Shown: piece by piece, positions 10,496 to 13,245 of the stretch
How positions within the stretch are numbered: position 1 is the first letter of the stretch
Layout of the letters: each line of letters starts with the position of its first letter
Assembly (NCBI GenBank): GCA_046155605.1
Contig: JBJXFQ010000025.1
Coordinates: forward strand, 1 to 13,245
DNA from: JAEUIZ01 sp046155605
GTDB taxonomy: Bacteria; Planctomycetota; Phycisphaerae; Phycisphaerales; UBA1924
Direction of reading: 5' to 3'
DNA: 13,245 bases
Position numbers and translations under genes: made by a program
The notes under the pieces: model-generated
Told to the model about the DNA's origin: nothing
Databases searched by the model: none
Seen by the model: only the letters and a program-made list of their open reading frames with translations

Positions 10496-13033
10496 ATGAA
10501 ACGCCTGACGCCCCTATCCTCTCAAATGCCCCTCCGCTTTAAGCGCCGCCTTCTCGACCACCTGCAGCACCGCTCCTACACGCCGCGGAAGTTGGAAGAC
10601 CTCGCGCGCGACCTGGGCATCGATGACGCCGAGGGCGACGACTTCGCCCAGGCCATCGACGACATGGCCGACGAGGGCACCCTCGAGATCACGGACAACG
10701 GCCTGGTGAGGCTGCCCTCCGTCGGGCAGCAGGGAGGCGAGGTCGAGGGCACTTTCAAACGCAACCCCAAGGGCTTCGGCTTCGTCTCCACCGACGACCC
10801 CATGCATGAGGGCGACCTCTACATCGCCGCCGAACTCACCGGCGAGGCTCTCACCGGCGATCGCGTCCGAGTCCGAATCCTCCGCGACAAACGCTTCAAA
10901 GGCGGGGGCGCGGGCATCGGCGGCGCGGGCGGGCGGAGCCCCTACGTCGGCGAGATCATCGAGGTCCTCGAACGCAAACGCGCCCAGTTCACCGGCGAAC
11001 TCCGCAAGCAGGGCGCCCAATGGCTCTGCTTCCCCGACGGCCGCGAACTCCACGACCCCATCATCGTCCGCGACGCCGAGTCCAAGAACGCCAAGGTCGG
11101 CGACAAGATCGTCATCGAACTCGTCGAGTACCCCTCGTCCGGGCCGATGGGCACCGCCATGCTCGGCGAGGGCGTCGTCGTCCGCGTGCTGGGCAAGTCC
11201 GGCGAGCCCGACGTCGAGACCCAGGCCGTCATCGCCGCCTTCGGGCTCCCCGGCGAGTTTCCCGCCGCCTGCGTCGATGACGCCCGCGCCGCCGCGGCCC
11301 AGTTCGACGCCGAGATCAAGGCCCTCCGAGAGGCCCCGCGCGACGCGGACCGGCAGATGCAGCCCGACGGCGAATCGCTGGCGCGACTCGACCTCACCGA
11401 TGACTTCATCATCACCATCGACCCGCCCGACGCCAAGGACTACGACGACGCCATCTCCATCCGCCGAACCGACGACGGCTGGGAACTGGGCGTCCACATC
11501 GCCGACGTCGCGCACTTCATCGACCCGGGCTCGGCCCTGGACGAGGAGGCCAAGGAACGCGGGAACAGCGTGTACCTGCCGCGGCTGGTGATCCCGATGC
11601 TCCCCGAGGTGCTGTCGAACGGCATCTGCTCGCTGCAGGAGGCCGTGCCCCGCTTCTGCAAGTCGAGTTTCATGAACTACGACCGCCGCGGGAACATCCG
11701 AGGCGAGGGCGTCGCCTCGACGCTCATCAAGTCCGCCAAGCGGCTGACGTACCTCGAGGCCCAGGCGCTCATCGACGGCAACCGCGAGGAGGCCAAGCGC
11801 CACGCCAAGACCGAGCCCAACTACACCGACCAACTCGTTCACACGCTCCGCGAGATGGACGCGCTGGCCAAGGCGATCCAGAAGCGCCGCCACGACCAGG
11901 GGATGATCTCGCTCGAACTGCCCGATGTTGTGCTGATCTTCGATGAGAACGGGCGCGTCATCGACGCCGAGCGCGAGGACGACGCCTTCACGCACACGCT
12001 CATCGAGATGTTCATGGTCGAGGCGAACGAGGTGCTGGCGCGGCTGTTTGAGAAGGTGAACGTCCCGCTCCTGCGGCGAGTCCACCCCGAGCCCACGCCC
12101 GGGAACGTGGACGACATGCGCAAGGCGGCCAAGGTCGCGGGATTTGTGATCCCGCCCAACCCCACGCGCGAGCAGTTGCAATCGCTCTTGGACGCGACGC
12201 GCGGGACGCCCGCCGCCCGCGCGGTGCATATGGCCGTGCTGCGGACCCTCACCCGGGCCGAGTACTCGCCGGCGCTGGTCGGGCACTTCGCGCTGGCGAG
12301 CGCGGCCTACGCCCACTTCACCAGCCCCATCCGCCGATACGCCGATCTCACCGTCCACCGCGCGCTGGCCGAGTACCTGCGTCGGACCGACAACGGCCGG
12401 CGACGCCCGCGCAGCGACGGCGACCTCATACGCCTCGGCAAGGTGCTTGTCGAGAGCCCGAACTGTCCCGACGAACCGACGCTCGTGCTGATCGGGCGGC
12501 ACATCACGGTGACGGAGGAGAACGCCGAGGACGCGGAGCGGCAACTCCGCCAGTTCCTGGTGCTCCAACTGCTCGCGCAGCACGTGGGCGAGTCGTTCAA
12601 GGGCGTGGTGACGGGCGTCAACCAGCGCGGCGTCTTCGTGCAGATCGACAAGTACCTGGCCGACGGGATGATCAAGGTTGCCGATTTGCCGGGGGATGTG
12701 ACGCGATCTAATGCGCCGCCGATGTGGAAGGTTGATCAGCGGACGGGGGCGCTCGTCGATCAGCGTTCCGGGCGCAGTTTCAACATGGGCGACACGGTGA
12801 TGGTGAAGATCGCGCAGGTCGATCTCGCGCGTCGGCAGATGGACCTCGTGCTGGGCGACGACGCCAGCCGCGCCGCGGGCAAGGTCAAGAAGCCGGTGGA
12901 GGGGCTGCAACTCGACGGGGGCATGGCTTCGGGGGGCGGCATGGGCTTCAAGGGCATGACCGGCGAGCAGCGCCGCAGCCGCAAGAGCAAGTCGCGCGAC
13001 AAGGGCAAGAAGCAGCACCGCCGGGATAAGTAG
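10496..13033 (+). CDS. rnr: Ribonuclease R (RNase II/VacB family 3'-5' exoribonuclease)
   Basis: RNase R degrades structured RNA from the 3' end, including non-stop mRNA released by tmRNA. The domains in the 845 residues follow the family order. An N-terminal winged helix is at ~15-75, and cold-shock domain 1 at ~80-130 (VEGTFKRNPKGFGFVSTDD). After a glycine-rich loop (~136-147), cold-shock domain 2 runs from ~150 to 235. The RNB catalytic domain is at ~300-630, with the acidic metal site DPPDAKDYDDA at 309-319 and HFTSPIRRYADL at 607-618. The S1 domain is at ~698-785 (FKGVVTGVNQRGVFVQI), and a Lys/Arg-rich tail follows (RRSRKSKSRDKGKKQHRR), as in many RNase R proteins. All key residues are present. 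ATG 10496 gives the longest frame; ATG 10526 (MPLRFKRRLL) is an equally possible start, and neither has a clear ribosome binding site. Confidence 0.95.
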   Translation: MKRLTPLSSQMPLRFKRRLLDHLQHRSYTPRKLEDLARDLGIDDAEGDDFAQAIDDMADEGTLEITDNGLVRLPSVGQQGGEVEGTFKRNPKGFGFVSTDDPMHEGDLYIAAELTGEALTGDRVRVRILRDKRFKGGGAGIGGAGGRSPYVGEIIEVLERKRAQFTGELRKQGAQWLCFPDGRELHDPIIVRDAESKNAKVGDKIVIELVEYPSSGPMGTAMLGEGVVVRVLGKSGEPDVETQAVIAAFGLPGEFPAACVDDARAAAAQFDAEIKALREAPRDADRQMQPDGESLARLDLTDDFIITIDPPDAKDYDDAISIRRTDDGWELGVHIADVAHFIDPGSALDEEAKERGNSVYLPRLVIPMLPEVLSNGICSLQEAVPRFCKSSFMNYDRRGNIRGEGVASTLIKSAKRLTYLEAQALIDGNREEAKRHAKTEPNYTDQLVHTLREMDALAKAIQKRRHDQGMISLELPDVVLIFDENGRVIDAEREDDAFTHTLIEMFMVEANEVLARLFEKVNVPLLRRVHPEPTPGNVDDMRKAAKVAGFVIPPNPTREQLQSLLDATRGTPAARAVHMAVLRTLTRAEYSPALVGHFALASAAYAHFTSPIRRYADLTVHRALAEYLRRTDNGRRRPRSDGDLIRLGKVLVESPNCPDEPTLVLIGRHITVTEENAEDAERQLRQFLVLQLLAQHVGESFKGVVTGVNQRGVFVQIDKYLADGMIKVADLPGDVTRSNAPPMWKVDQRTGALVDQRSGRSFNMGDTVMVKIAQVDLARRQMDLVLGDDASRAAGKVKKPVEGLQLDGGMASGGGMGFKGMTGEQRRSRKSKSRDKGKKQHRRDK

Positions 13034-13090
13034 CCAACCCGAGCGAGTCTTGCCGGTGCGTCGGGTGGCGCAGGCGTCTTGCCCTCGTCC

Positions 13091-13245
13091 TCACGTTCCC
13101 GGCATCGTGGGGCATCCTGCCGCGAACGAGTTGATGAAGCACAGGAAGTCGTTGACGTTGAGCATCGGCGTCGCGGTGCTGCCGTCGCAGTTGGCCTTGC
13201 TGTCGCCGCCGGCAAACTGATTGATGAAGCAGACGAAGTCGTTGA
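13091..13245 (-). CDS. GC-type dockerin domain protein, C-terminal end (5' part outside window)
   Basis: The minus strand from the window edge to TGA 13093-13091 encodes 50 residues. They contain two copies of a calcium-loop-like motif: NDFVCFINQFAGGDSKANCDG and NVNDFLCFINSFAAGC, then PTMPGT. This tandem block, rich in Asp and Asn with paired Cys, is the C-terminal anchor or dockerin-like module that recurs on many large secreted proteins of Phycisphaerae planctomycetes. The function of the rest of the protein cannot be seen. The gene converges on rnr, with 57 bp between the stop codons and no obvious terminator there. Confidence 0.85.
   Translation of the reverse strand, partial: NDFVCFINQFAGGDSKANCDGSTATPMLNVNDFLCFINSFAAGCPTMPGT

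Noticed and set aside
10514..13018. Very long open frame (834 codons) on the minus strand opposite rnr
   Set aside because: It mirrors rnr codon for codon, has a low-complexity Leu/Val/Asp/Gly/Arg composition and no recognisable domain. Such antisense frames are expected in GC-rich genes.
1..13245. CRISPR arrays, toxin-antitoxin pairs, restriction-modification or known phage-defence operons
   Set aside because: No regularly spaced repeats and no protein with the relevant motifs were seen; Hen1/Pnkp is the only candidate linked to conflict biology.

Overview
The window is GC-rich and looks like a chromosomal segment of a planctomycete, most likely class Phycisphaerae. The best clue is the partial gene at the right edge. 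It encodes the twin DF-CFIN-FA-G / NVNDF-CFIN-FAAGC C-terminal motif that public annotation calls a GC-type dockerin, which is characteristic of that group. No database search was possible, so the taxonomic call rests on family knowledge.

Layout, left to right. (1) 1-238: the 3' end of an IS5-family insertion sequence, with its transposase C-terminus and a probable terminal inverted repeat that stops at the pnkp stop codon. (2) 238-3350, minus strand: a bacterial RNA-repair cassette, hen1 (intact, 471 aa) followed by pnkp. The pnkp gene is broken: the start of the kinase is joined, out of frame, to the end of the phosphatase and a complete ligase domain, so about 1 kb seems to be missing. (3) 3351-3537: a divergent intergenic region. 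(4) 3538-8934, plus strand: a phage-derived integrated element. It carries a frameshifted sigma-70-like regulator, a capsid-protease-like protein fused to an excisionase-type helix-turn-helix, a primase/helicase (zinc finger, TOPRIM, DUF3987) and a tyrosine integrase. (5) 8860-9208, minus strand: the tmRNA gene ssrA, whose 3' end is the apparent integration site. The last ~25 codons of the integrase are written in the antisense of the tmRNA. (6) 9209-13245: core chromosome. This holds the ssrA promoter, a PilJ-domain two-repeat secreted protein with a UUCG-loop terminator, the rnr gene (ribonuclease R) and the tail of a GC-type dockerin protein.

How the parts work together. The element's genes follow each other closely (overlapping or 11-85 bp apart) and would provide control, replication and site-specific recombination, but no capsid, terminase or tail gene is visible. 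It therefore resembles a phage satellite or a decayed prophage rather than a full phage. Its left end is not visible, so hen1-pnkp may be cargo of the element or older chromosomal sequence. The right half holds two classical partners of ribosome rescue, tmRNA and RNase R, about 1.3 kb apart. With Hen1/Pnkp across the element, the window is unusually rich in RNA repair and RNA quality-control functions.

The most notable points are the internal deletion in pnkp, the protease-HTH fusion, the single-base frame break in the sigma-like gene, and the perfect 13-bp palindrome beside the tmRNA attachment site.
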